A stretch of DNA of 64,000 bases from G963668185 sp965237445. GTDB lineage: Bacteria > Chloroflexota > Dehalococcoidia > Lucifugimonadales > G963668185. Position numbers and translations under genes: made by a program. The DNA is taken from the NCBI GenBank assembly GCA_965237445.1, contig OZ250142.1, forward strand, positions 620,001 through 684,000, read 5' to 3'. The notes beneath the pieces are model-generated. The model did not search any database, had not been told where the DNA came from, and was given only the letters and a program-made list of their open reading frames with translations. Position 1 is the stretch's first letter; each line of letters begins with the position of its first letter. Of this stretch, positions 8,290 through 17,548 are shown one piece after another.

Positions 8290-9199
8290 GGAGGACCTCT
8301 CCGGCACCGGACTGCAACAGCGCCTCCGCGATCCGCTTTCCAGCGTCACCTGGCTTTTCTCGATGGTAAGTCTGCTTGACCCGGAAGAGGAGGCTTCCGT
8401 CCGGCGACGCGGCCATTGCCCTAAGTACGAGCTGTCCGCCGAGAGGCCGCGCGTATGCAGCTACAGGTGAGCTGCAACCGCCGCCGATCTCGCCCAGAAA
8501 CGCCCGCTCTGCCTCGAAGGCGGCTACGGTATCGGGGTCCTGGATTCGGCGCATGACCTCCAGAATGCCAGCGTCGTCCGACCGCACTTCAGCCGCCAGG
8601 GTGCCCTGGCCGACGTCCGGGGTGCAGGTATCGGGCGGCAAGTAGTGGGAGATCCGGCTGCGAAGTCCAAGGCGAATCAGCCCGGCAGCCGCGAGGATGA
8701 CGCCGTCGTACTCGCCGGTCATGGCCTTTTCCAAGCGAGTGCCGACGTTGCCCCTGATGGGGACGAGTTCAAGGTCACCTCTTTCGGCCGAAAGCTGGGC
8801 GATGCGACGGGGGCTGCTGGTGCCCAGCCGCGCGGCCGAAGGCAGGTCGCTCAATCGCGAGCCACGGCGGTTTACCAACACATCTCGCGGGTCGTGCCGA
8901 ACACCGACGGGCACCAAGACGGTTTCGGTAGGCGTATCGCCGGGCACATCCTTGGCGCTGTGGATAGCCAGGTCGATCTCGCCACTCAGTAGGGCCTGGC
9001 GGATGTCGGTGGTGAACATGCCGCGGCCCAGGCTCAGGAGCGGAGCGGCCTTGTTCCGGTCTCCCTTCGTTGAGATGGTCTTTACTATGAACTCGGTGTC
9101 CGGGAAGGCTTTGCGAAGAGGCGAGAGCACTTCTTCGTTCTGGGCCAGCGACAGAGGGCTGGCGCGAGAGCCAACGATTATTCTCAAGGGCGTCGGCAT
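8282..9199 (-). CDS. hemC: Porphobilinogen deaminase (hydroxymethylbilane synthase)
   Basis: HemC joins four porphobilinogen units into hydroxymethylbilane. The 305-residue protein has the expected length, the N-terminal IIVGSRASPLSLAQ, the conserved SAKDVPGD, the arginine-rich TSSPRRIAQL, and the dipyrromethane cofactor cysteine in GEIGGGCSSPVA. It starts ten bases after the precorrin-2 dehydrogenase stop and overlaps the next gene, which supports translational coupling. Confidence 0.96.
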   Translation of the reverse strand: MPTPLRIIVGSRASPLSLAQNEEVLSPLRKAFPDTEFIVKTISTKGDRNKAAPLLSLGRGMFTTDIRQALLSGEIDLAIHSAKDVPGDTPTETVLVPVGVRHDPRDVLVNRRGSRLSDLPSAARLGTSSPRRIAQLSAERGDLELVPIRGNVGTRLEKAMTGEYDGVILAAAGLIRLGLRSRISHYLPPDTCTPDVGQGTLAAEVRSDDAGILEVMRRIQDPDTVAAFEAERAFLGEIGGGCSSPVAAYARPLGGQLVLRAMAASPDGSLLFRVKQTYHREKPGDAGKRIAEALLQSGAGEVLHD

Positions 9200-9209
9200 G
9201 ACCGGAGCG

Positions 9210-9944
9210 TCAGCCGGACGCCGCCGGCGTCTTCCGGCCCGAGTAGCGTGAGCTCAGGGTATCGCCGTCCCACATCTTGCAACCGGGGTGCGGGCAGCCG
9301 CAGCCATCGCCATCGAGAAGGTTGGCGAAAAGGGTGGCGAGAGCGCTTGCGTCGTCTCCCTGGCGCAGGAAGTGCATCACGTCTTCGGTGATCGAGGCCT
9401 GCCAGTGGTCCGGGTTGACGTAAAGTCCACGACTCTTCAACTCGGCGCGGGCCCGACTCAGGACTGGCGCGAGGTCTGCGTACTCGATGACGTTGCTGCT
9501 AGCGAGCTCCTGGCGCATCTTGCGAGCGAGCGCCGGGCTAGTGCCGCCAGTCGACGTGGCGATCGTGACCGCGCCGCGTTCGACGATCGAGGGCGCGATG
9601 AAGCTGCACAGCCTGGTAACGTCAACGACGACGGTGGGGATGTTGCGCTCCTCGGCCTCCAGGGCGATGGCCTGGTTCAGCTCGTTGTCATTGGCAGGCG
9701 CCGCGGCGGCGATGGCGATGAAGGCGCCTTCCAGGTCGCCGGGCCTGTACTCGCGCCGCAGCCAGGTTATGCGGCCTTCGTCAGCCAGGCTGGGAACCGG
9801 TTCTTCGGCGTTGGGCGCAACGACCACGACGTTCGCTTCGGCATCGACGAGCCGGCCAATTTTGCCGGCGCCCTCACGGCCTGCGCCGATGACTACGCAT
9901 TTGCGGCCCTTGAGGTTCAGAAAGACGGGGTAGTATTTGGGCAA
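9210..9944 (-). CDS. Precorrin-2 dehydrogenase / sirohydrochlorin ferrochelatase-like (siroheme synthase N-terminal type)
   Basis: A 244-residue Met8/CysG-N family enzyme that oxidises precorrin-2 to sirohydrochlorin with NAD and may insert iron. It has the Rossmann start VFLNLKGRKCVVIGAG near residue 8, the NDELNQAIALEAEERNIPTVVVD segment, and the dimerisation part with TSTGGTSPALARKMR. It is the first gene of the hem cluster, where hemA often sits in other genomes. The C-terminal tail is unusual: after the conserved domain comes a cysteine-rich GCGCPHPGCKMWDG segment of about 25 residues that could bind metal. Confidence 0.9.
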   Translation of the reverse strand: MPKYYPVFLNLKGRKCVVIGAGREGAGKIGRLVDAEANVVVVAPNAEEPVPSLADEGRITWLRREYRPGDLEGAFIAIAAAAPANDNELNQAIALEAEERNIPTVVVDVTRLCSFIAPSIVERGAVTIATSTGGTSPALARKMRQELASSNVIEYADLAPVLSRARAELKSRGLYVNPDHWQASITEDVMHFLRQGDDASALATLFANLLDGDGCGCPHPGCKMWDGDTLSSRYSGRKTPAASG

Positions 9945-10426
9945 TCGAGTGGTCCCGGGTGAGATTAAGTACGCTGATTATTGAACGCGGGGAGCGCGAT
10001 TTCAACGGTTCCGTACTGGCAAGACAACGGACTGGCGACTGGGGTCTTCTTGCGGACAGAGCGGGAAGCCTCTAGCTGGAAGGGTGGTAAAGCCCTGAAA
10101 AGTGTCACATTCTGTAACATTCCGTAACTTTTCGTAGCTGGGGGAGATTGGAAAAAGTTACAGAATCTGAGACGAATTGAATACCGTCTGTATACGGATT
10201 GAGCCACGCTGAGCAAAAATGTGACAGTCCAAATGCAGGCGAAAGGAGGTTCCATGGACGTCGTGGCCCGGGGACGGTCCATTGGGAGACACGTGCCGAC
10301 TCTCGATTATGGCGTAATTGCAAGTCCATATATCCATATTAGCACCGGTGTTCGCAGAGGGCAAGGGAGCGAATAGAATCCTAAACGTTCAGGGGCAATG
10401 AATTGAACACCCTACCTCACCCCTAG

Positions 10427-10446
10427 ATACCCGCCTAGGCGGGTAT
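10427..10446. repeat. Perfect 20-bp palindrome with associated gcgggtatgac repeats
   Basis: ATACCCGCCTAGGCGGGTAT is a perfect palindrome. The word gcgggtatgac that begins in its right arm occurs at 10439, 10509 and 10565, and a related gcgggaatgacgg occurs near 10987. The arrangement resembles REP-like intergenic repeats. Confidence 0.7.
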
Positions 10447-10793
10447 GACGGTAAGGAGAGGTTCCCTACGGTTTCCGCCTAGTTGGCTGCGCTCAGGCCA
10501 GGCTCTGCGCGGGTATGACTGTTGAAGCGAAGCCCGACCATGCGAGGTAGTCGACGGGTCCGGCGCGGGTATGACGGCTTAACTGAAGATTGACATTGTG
10601 AGTCGGACAGTGGGTTGGGCGATTCGCGAATCGCCCCTTGTATCTTGGTGTTGATGGCGGGGGTTGGGTGAGGGACGTAGTTTGCGGAACGTCCATACTG
10701 CCCGGCGGTGTATCGTTCGTTAACGCGAACCCCACCCCTAAATTCCCGCCTCCGGAGAGCTTTGCATAACTTGCCGAATCCCCCTCACCCTAA

Positions 10794-10817
10794 CCCTCTC
10801 CCACGTTGGGGAGAGGG
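10794..10817. repeat. Hairpin with CCCTCTCCC / GGGAGAGGG arms
   Basis: Perfect 9-bp arms around a six-base loop, preceded by a C-rich ccctcaccctaa stretch. It belongs to the same intergenic repeat cluster. There is no T-run, so it is probably a repeat unit rather than a terminator. Confidence 0.6.
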
Positions 10818-10897
10818 GATTTCTTGGTGCAGTCTCGAAGTTGTGCAATGGTCTCCATCAAGGAGACGTTTGCGTAACCTCCTGTGTGGTACGGGGA

Positions 10898-10935
10898 ACC
10901 CCATCCCAGCCTTCCCCAGCAGACTGGGGAAGGGG
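10898..10935. repeat. Dispersed 38-base repeat, copy A
   Basis: A 38-base unit (accccatcccagcct ... actggggaagggg) that recurs at 25951-25988 with three mismatches. The ends are partly self-complementary (CCCC...GGGG), so it can fold. Both copies lie between genes. Confidence 0.8.
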
Positions 10936-11031
10936 CCGGAGAGCTTTGTCCATCACGGAATAGGCAGTTGTGCAAAGGTCTCCCTCCGCGGGAATGACGG
11001 TTTACGAGTGTGGCGCATTCGAGCGGCGGAA

Positions 11032-11050
11032 GGAGGGTTTGAAACCCTCC
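11032..11050 (-). terminator. Possible terminator after the siroheme decarboxylase gene
   Basis: GGAGGGTTT and AAACCCTCC form a 9-bp perfect hairpin with a one-base centre, 36 bases beyond the minus-strand stop at 11086. No strong T-run follows, so it may act as an mRNA-stabilising repeat or bidirectional stop. Confidence 0.4.
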
Positions 11051-11085
11051 CCTACGCAAGGAGAGAGGGGAGTCTAGCGAGGACG

Positions 11086-12123
11086 TTACACGAAGTACCT
11101 TACGCGAGTCTTTTTATATTCGCGGGTGCTGTAGAGCAGCATGTAATCATCAATACCGGTGGCCTCAGCGATCTGGTTCGCCACAGTTTCGCACGAGTCC
11201 CTGGTGGTGGCGTGGATCATGCTGAAATGGGTGTACTCCCAGTCCGGGAAAGTGGGGCGCTGGTAGCAGTGAGTGACCCACTTGGACTCTGCCATGATGG
11301 ATCCTACCTCCACGGCTCTTTCTTCAGGCACCTTCCAGACGGCCATGGAATTGGCCTTGAAACCGGCCCTGCGATGGTGGAGCACGGCACTAAAGCGGCG
11401 CATAATCTTGCGCTCCTGAAACCCGGCGGCCATGTCAAAAAGCTTCTGGTGTGAAAAACCGAGGCGGCTGACCATGAAGTCGAACGGGCGCGGAACCAGA
11501 TCGATGTCCTCCTGAAGCTCGCGGATGACGTCTTTCTCGAACTCGGTGACGGGCACCACCTTATTCCAGTCGTCATTAGCCGCCTTGGGACCCTCGTTTC
11601 CGTAGCCATCCGGGCTGTAAGACGCGGCGTTGCCCACTTCTTTCACCATGTCAAAGTTAACGCCGATTTTGAAGAAGCGGATAGTCGGCATCATGCGATA
11701 AGTCTCGGCGCCTGCGCGGCTGGACATCTCCTCAACAGTCTCTTCCAGGCTCTCGTCCGGGGCCACAGCGATCGTGAACCACAGGTTGAAGGGGCCGGTG
11801 CGGGCGTAGTTGTGGCTGACGCCCGGGTGTTCGTTGATGATACGGGCGCCGTTGTCCAGGTCTTCGTCGGCAAAGCGCATGGCAACCAGGGTGGTCTTGT
11901 AGCCGAGGCGGCGCGTGTCGAAAATCGCTGAGATCTGGCGCACTACGTTGCGGTCCTTGAGGCTGCGGACCGCTTCAATGGCTTCGTGCTCGGTGAGATC
12001 GAGTTCCCGGCCCATCTCCAAGAACGGCCGCTCCACGAGCGGGAACGTGGACTGCAGAACGTTGAGCAGCTTGCGGTCGGTCAGGTCCAGGTTGGAGATG
12101 GTCTTGGCGGTACTGGTTGTCAT
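11086..12123 (-). CDS. Siroheme decarboxylase, AhbA-AhbB type fusion (Lrp/AsnC-like)
   Basis: A 345-residue protein made of two Lrp/AsnC-like halves, each with a winged HTH and an AsnC-type ligand domain (about residues 10-160 and 190-340). Family signatures are NYARTGPFNLWFT in the first half and HCYQRPTFPDWEY, MIHATTR and YSTREYKKTRVRYF in the second. Such proteins remove two acetate side chains from siroheme to give 12,18-didecarboxysiroheme, the first step of the siroheme-dependent heme route; the close NirDLGH relatives act in heme d1 synthesis. Most AhbA and AhbB are separate genes, so the fusion is notable. It is 39 bases after the mutase B12-subunit gene and 1.1 kb from the hem cluster on the same strand. 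AhbC and AhbD are not in the window. Confidence 0.88.
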   Translation of the reverse strand: MTTSTAKTISNLDLTDRKLLNVLQSTFPLVERPFLEMGRELDLTEHEAIEAVRSLKDRNVVRQISAIFDTRRLGYKTTLVAMRFADEDLDNGARIINEHPGVSHNYARTGPFNLWFTIAVAPDESLEETVEEMSSRAGAETYRMMPTIRFFKIGVNFDMVKEVGNAASYSPDGYGNEGPKAANDDWNKVVPVTEFEKDVIRELQEDIDLVPRPFDFMVSRLGFSHQKLFDMAAGFQERKIMRRFSAVLHHRRAGFKANSMAVWKVPEERAVEVGSIMAESKWVTHCYQRPTFPDWEYTHFSMIHATTRDSCETVANQIAEATGIDDYMLLYSTREYKKTRVRYFV

Positions 12124-12162
12124 TTCATCCTTTGGTTGTTGAATTGGTTCTTGAATTCGTGT

Positions 12163-12582
12163 CTAGGTTTCGGCGCGCTGCCTTGCTTCGGAGACGGCGT
12201 TGATTATGAAGTCGGCGATTTCTTTGGTGGGGCTGCCAGGGCCGAACACTCCAAGAACGCCCATCTCGCGCAGGGCGAGGCGATCTTCCTCGGGAATGAT
12301 GCCACCTGCAACTATGGGGACGTTGCCCATGCCGGCCTCGTCAAGGGCATCGACGATTTGGGGAAACAGCTCCATGTGGGCGCCCGAGAGGATGCTGAGG
12401 CCGAGGGCGTCAATGTCCTCCTGCCTGGCTTTATCTACAATGTCATCGGGGGTCTGGCGGATGCCAGTGTAAACGACATCCATCCCGGCCTCGCGCAGGC
12501 TGCGGGCGACGATCTTGGCGCCGCGGTCGTGGCCGTCAAGGCCAGGCTTGGCAACGAGCACCTTGATCTTGTTCTCAGCCAT
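12163..12582 (-). CDS. Methylmalonyl-CoA mutase, cobalamin-binding subunit
   Basis: A 139-residue B12-binding domain: KVLVAKPGLDGHDRGAK with the D-x-H-x-x-G histidine that ligates cobalt, then LGLSILSGAH and VAGGIIPEED. It works with the catalytic subunit encoded two genes upstream to convert methylmalonyl-CoA to succinyl-CoA. It starts six bases after the epimerase stop. The separate small subunit is the arrangement of archaea, Chloroflexi and some other bacteria. Confidence 0.95.
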   Translation of the reverse strand: MAENKIKVLVAKPGLDGHDRGAKIVARSLREAGMDVVYTGIRQTPDDIVDKARQEDIDALGLSILSGAHMELFPQIVDALDEAGMGNVPIVAGGIIPEEDRLALREMGVLGVFGPGSPTKEIADFIINAVSEARQRAET

Positions 12583-12587
12583 TCGCG

Positions 12588-13019
12588 CTACCTCTTCGCC
12601 CCGTCCGCGTCGACGAGCTCTATCAGAACGCCGCGCGTGGACCGGGGGTGCAAGAAGGCGATGTTTCCAACGAGCCCCTTGCGGGGGGCCTTGTCGACGA
12701 GCTGAACTCCGGAATCGTCCAGCCGGGAAAGCGTGTCTTCCAGGTCGTCCACCTCAAAGCAGATGTGGTGCATGCCCTCACCGCGCCTCTCGATGTACTT
12801 GGCTACGCCGCTAGTAGGGTCCGTGGGCTCAATGAGCTCAACCAGCGTGCCGCCTATTCTGACCACGGCGGCGCGCACTCCCTGGTCCGGAACTTCTTCG
12901 GTCTCGGCGGATCCGACGCCGAAGGTCTTCCGGTAGAAATCCAACGTCTCTTCCATGTCATTGACGACGAGGGCGACGTGGTTGACGTGCCTAGCTACGC
13001 AGACCGGGCTTTCAGACAT
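12588..13019 (-). CDS. mce: Methylmalonyl-CoA epimerase
   Basis: A 143-residue glyoxalase/VOC-fold enzyme that interconverts the two methylmalonyl-CoA isomers. It shows VNHVALVVNDMEETLDFY, the metal-ligand segments GMHHICFEVDD and the C-terminal GVLIELV. I use the ATG at 13019, ten bases after the mutase stop; the open frame continues upstream to 13232 but only as a shadow of the mutase gene. It sits between the two mutase subunits, so the propionyl-CoA to succinyl-CoA branch is one transcription unit. Confidence 0.95.
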   Translation of the reverse strand: MSESPVCVARHVNHVALVVNDMEETLDFYRKTFGVGSAETEEVPDQGVRAAVVRIGGTLVELIEPTDPTSGVAKYIERRGEGMHHICFEVDDLEDTLSRLDDSGVQLVDKAPRKGLVGNIAFLHPRSTRGVLIELVDADGAKR

Positions 13020-13029
13020 TGGCCGCTCC

Positions 13030-14730
<1,701 letters not shown>

Positions 14731-14882
14731 CCTCTCAGAGGCTGGGACACGCGTATCGTACGGCCTAGCGTGCGCCGATTATACCAGCTACGCCGTACTC
14801 AGGCCGCCGTCCTTGTGGTACCGTGAGCCGCAGCCACACTTCGCGCCGGACCCGACCTTATGCCAGCGACGACAGGCTCACA

Positions 14883-15944
14883 ATGACGACCCAGCGGCTG
14901 GTCTCCGGGAAGCCACACGTAGAGGACCTATCGTCCGACACGGGGCTGAGGCCGCGGCGGCTAGCCGCCTACGTGGGGCAGGACCGGGTCAAGGAAAACC
15001 TGGTCATCGCGATCAAGGCGGCGCTTCAGCGCGACGAACCGCTGGACCACCTGCTGCTACACGGGCCGCCGGGTCTTGGCAAAACCACGCTCGCGAACAT
15101 CGTGGCGGCTGAGATGGGCGTGCAGATCAAGACTACTTCCGGCCCGGCCATAGAGCGGCCGGGGGACATGGTGGCCATTCTCACGAAGCTGGAAGACAAC
15201 AGCATCCTGTTCATCGACGAGGTACACCGGCTAAGCCGAGTGGTGGAGGAGGTGCTGTACGGCGGCATGGAAGACTTCCGAGTGTCGTGGGTCATCGACA
15301 AGGGACTCAAGGCGCGCAGCATGAACCTGACCATCAAGCCGTTCACGCTGATAGGCGCGACGACGCGATACGCGATGGTCAGCGCTCCGCTACGCGACCG
15401 CTTTGGCGTGATCCACAGGCTGGAGTTCTACGACAACGACGCGATGTGCAGCATCGTGCGACGCTCGGCCCGGATCCTGGACGTTCCGGAGGAGGAGGAC
15501 GGGGTAACCGAGGTCGCGCGCCGCTCACGCGGGACACCGAGGGTGGCCAACCGACTGCTGCGGCGCGTGCGCGACTACGCACAAGTGGAGGCCGACAACG
15601 TTATCACCGGTGAGACGGCCAGGGACGCGCTGCGGATGCTGGAAGTTGACGGGCTTGGGCTGGACGTGAACGACCGCCGTGTGCTGAATTCGATTATCGA
15701 CAAGTTCCAGGGCGGCCCTGTGGGGCTGGAGACGCTGGCATCATCGATCAGCGAGGAGGCGGACACGATCATGGACGTGTACGAGCCGTATTTGCTGCAG
15801 CTCGGGTTCCTGGACCGCACGAGCAGGGGCAGGATGGCAACGCAGCGGGCATATGAGCACCTGGACATCGATTACCCGTTCCACGGGTCGGGGCCCAATC
15901 GGACTAAGGAGGCGCCGCAAGCGCAGATGCCTTTCGGGGAGTGA
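14883..15944 (+). CDS. ruvB: Holliday junction branch-migration helicase RuvB
   Basis: RuvB is the AAA+ motor that drives RuvA-bound Holliday junctions. From the ATG at 14883 the protein is 353 residues, with LRPRRLAAYVGQDRVKENL, Walker A HGPPGLGKTTLA, Walker B ILFIDEVHRL, sensor 1 GATTRYAMVSAPLRDRFG and the C-terminal winged helix with GGPVGLETLA and TSRGR. A longer frame begins at 14823 but adds residues unlike the family. It stands alone; ruvA and ruvC are not adjacent. The next gene, a toxin-antitoxin pair, begins 39 bases later with its own promoter. Confidence 0.95.
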   Translation: MTTQRLVSGKPHVEDLSSDTGLRPRRLAAYVGQDRVKENLVIAIKAALQRDEPLDHLLLHGPPGLGKTTLANIVAAEMGVQIKTTSGPAIERPGDMVAILTKLEDNSILFIDEVHRLSRVVEEVLYGGMEDFRVSWVIDKGLKARSMNLTIKPFTLIGATTRYAMVSAPLRDRFGVIHRLEFYDNDAMCSIVRRSARILDVPEEEDGVTEVARRSRGTPRVANRLLRRVRDYAQVEADNVITGETARDALRMLEVDGLGLDVNDRRVLNSIIDKFQGGPVGLETLASSISEEADTIMDVYEPYLLQLGFLDRTSRGRMATQRAYEHLDIDYPFHGSGPNRTKEAPQAQMPFGE

Positions 15945-15948
15945 CGGC

Positions 15949-15986
15949 TTGTTATCATGCACATGGCATGATAATATCATGCCATG
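15949..15986 (+). promoter_or_regulatory. Promoter and 25-bp palindromic operator of a toxin-antitoxin operon
   Basis: TTGTTA (15949-15954) and TAATAT (15972-15977) are 17 bases apart. The -10 box lies inside a perfect 25-bp palindrome (15962-15986: catggcatgata, central a, tatcatgccatg). The palindrome ends on the ATG of the antitoxin at 15984. The expected transcription start coincides with that ATG, so the mRNA would be leaderless. Binding of the antitoxin or TA complex would cover the -10 box and the start codon. Confidence 0.75.
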
Positions 15987-16217
15987 GCCAATCTGCAAGT
16001 TAGAAACATGCCGAGAGCCCTTCACGAACGCCTCCGCAGACACGCTCGCGAGAACAACCGCAGCATGAGTGACGTTGTGCTCGCCGCGATTGGGCGCGAG
16101 CTGGACATGCGGGAGTGGCAGAAGCGCCTCGCCGAACGTCCGGCGACCAATCTCGGGGTGTCGGCTGCGGAGTTGATCCACGAGGAAAGGTCTCTTTACG
16201 ACGCCGACGCGGAGTGA
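15984..16217 (+). CDS. FitA/VapB-type ribbon-helix-helix antitoxin
   Basis: A 77-residue DNA-binding antitoxin. The N-terminal ANLQVRNMPRALHERLRRHARENNRSMSDVVLAAI is a ribbon-helix-helix of the FitA-like kind, and the C-terminal NLGVSAAELIHEERS should wrap the toxin. It would repress its own promoter through the palindrome that ends on its start codon. Its stop overlaps the toxin start by four bases (GTGA). Confidence 0.85.
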   Translation: MANLQVRNMPRALHERLRRHARENNRSMSDVVLAAIGRELDMREWQKRLAERPATNLGVSAAELIHEERSLYDADAE

Positions 16218-16615
16218 CCCGATACGTCGTTGATGCTTCGATAGCAGTCGAATACCTGCTGAGGACGCCGCTCGGCTACGTGGCCGCGTTTGCCATCGAC
16301 AACGCCACCCTAACCGCTCCCGAGTTGTTGGACGTGGAAGTCTTGTCAGCGCTTCGCCGGGCTGTCTTGCGGGGCAGCCTCGAAGAGCAGCGAGCGCGGA
16401 TGGCGATTGACGACCTTGCGAACTGGCCCGTGGAACGCATCCCACATCGTGCTCTCGCCCCGTTGGCATGGCAGCACTTCCGGAACGTTACCGCCTATGA
16501 TGCCTTCTACGTCGCCGCGGCCCGTGCCCATGGTGTGCCGTTACTGACCGCCGACGGGCGGCTTGCGAGGGCGCCTGGGCTGGGGATTGCCGTGCAGTAC
16601 GTCCGGATGGGGTGA
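16214..16615 (+). CDS. PIN-domain ribonuclease toxin (VapC/FitB-like)
   Basis: A 133-residue PIN-domain RNase starting from a GTG at 16214 inside the antitoxin stop. Acidic catalytic residues are visible in RYVVDASIAVEYL, PELLDVEVLSALRR, VTAYDAFYVAAA and LLTADGRLA. Such toxins cut tRNA or rRNA when the antitoxin is lost. An open frame begins upstream at 16115, but that part overlaps the antitoxin and is not conserved. Confidence 0.87.
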   Translation: MTRYVVDASIAVEYLLRTPLGYVAAFAIDNATLTAPELLDVEVLSALRRAVLRGSLEEQRARMAIDDLANWPVERIPHRALAPLAWQHFRNVTAYDAFYVAAARAHGVPLLTADGRLARAPGLGIAVQYVRMG

Positions 16616-16665
16616 GGGGGTGCGTTCACCACACGCCTCCGGTTAGTTGAGCATTCCCTTGCAAT

Positions 16666-16693
16666 TCGGTGGCTGACTTTCGGTGGCTGACTT
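16666..16693. repeat. Tandem 14-base duplication
   Basis: Two perfect copies of tcggtggctgactt in direct tandem, in the 139-base gap between the PIN toxin and the NYN gene. Nothing else is recognisable in this gap. Confidence 0.8.
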
Positions 16694-16754
16694 TATCCGA
16701 GATTCGCCACAGGAGAGTTGTTCCAGCAAATGTCGCTCGACGCGAGAGGCCGAA

Positions 16755-17480
16755 TCACTCTTGTTCTGACTTGAGTCTCACGTGGACAACGGAAGGTCCA
16801 CCTGTTGGGTTAGATTCACGTATCTCGAACAGTTGGGGAGAAGACTTGATCAGGAGCGACAACTGCTTGAATCCATAGCTGCGAGGGTCGAAGGCTGGGT
16901 CTAGTTCCCGCATGTAGTTGCCTACAGCTCCAAGAAAAGCCCAACCGTCATCCTTAGCAGTCCTCTCGACTGCTCCCCTTACAGTTTGCGTCCAGTCTGG
17001 CAAGGACAACGTTGGACTAAGCCTTGCAGGTTCTACTTGCGGTGACAGGTTCTCGGTGTAGACAAAGATCTCACATGCGTTGACAAACGATTTCGGTGTG
17101 TTAGAGCGACCAATGCCCATAACAAATAGACCATGCTCCCGAATTCTTGTGGCTAACCGAGTGTAGTCGCTGTCGCTGGACACAATACAAAACCCGCCGA
17201 CAGTTCCAGCATGCAGCAAGTCCATGGCATCAATGATTAGGGCGCTGTCTGTGGCGTTCTTGCCCACCGTGTATCGAAATTGCTGCATGGGTTGCACAGC
17301 ATGAGAATGGAGTGAATCTTTCCATCCTGTCATCTGCGGTGTAGTCCAATCGCCGTAGATGCGGCGCGTTGTTACCCGCCCATACTTGGCCGTCTCAGCT
17401 AACACATGCTCAATCAGGGACGGCTGTGCATTGTCACCATCAATCAGCATAGCGATTGCCCGCGAACCTGAAGTTACCAA
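16755..17480 (-). CDS. NYN-domain ribonuclease with C-terminal OST-HTH/LOTUS domain
   Basis: A 241-residue protein of the LabA/PIN-like NYN group. The N-terminal domain has AMLIDGDNAQPSL, KNATDSALIIDAMDLLHAG and FCIVSSDSDYTRLATRIREHG, the acidic residues of the NYN active site. The C-terminal part (about residues 165-240) resembles an OST-HTH/LOTUS RNA-binding domain. This two-domain form, related to MARF1-type proteins, is common in bacteria but its role is uncertain; RNA turnover or defence are possible. The first codon is a TTG at 17480, with no better start in frame before the conserved AMLIDGD. Confidence 0.8.
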   Translation of the reverse strand: MVTSGSRAIAMLIDGDNAQPSLIEHVLAETAKYGRVTTRRIYGDWTTPQMTGWKDSLHSHAVQPMQQFRYTVGKNATDSALIIDAMDLLHAGTVGGFCIVSSDSDYTRLATRIREHGLFVMGIGRSNTPKSFVNACEIFVYTENLSPQVEPARLSPTLSLPDWTQTVRGAVERTAKDDGWAFLGAVGNYMRELDPAFDPRSYGFKQLSLLIKSSPQLFEIRESNPTGGPSVVHVRLKSEQE

Positions 17481-17548
17481 AGTCTAGACCTCAGTCTATG
17501 CCTCTTAGTGTGAATAGACTCTTCGCCAAACTTGCGAAAGCGGGGCAG

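Larger units (their letters stand above)
9945..11085. other. Gene-free repeat-rich region of 1.1 kb
   Basis: No convincing gene is present in either direction. The stretch holds a 20-bp palindrome, three copies of an 11-base word gcgggtatgac, a dispersed 38-base inverted-repeat unit, two hairpins and a 13-base word ttcgtagctgggg shared with 39588. The first part (9965-10330) is AT-richer than the neighbouring genes. The two flanking genes are both on the minus strand, so the promoter of the hem cluster must lie near 9950-10050. Confidence 0.7.

Noticed and set aside
11086..12123. Plain Lrp/AsnC transcription regulator
   Set aside because: The two tandem halves and the motifs NLWFT, QRPTFPDWEY and REYKKTRVRYF fit siroheme decarboxylases better than a DNA-binding regulator.
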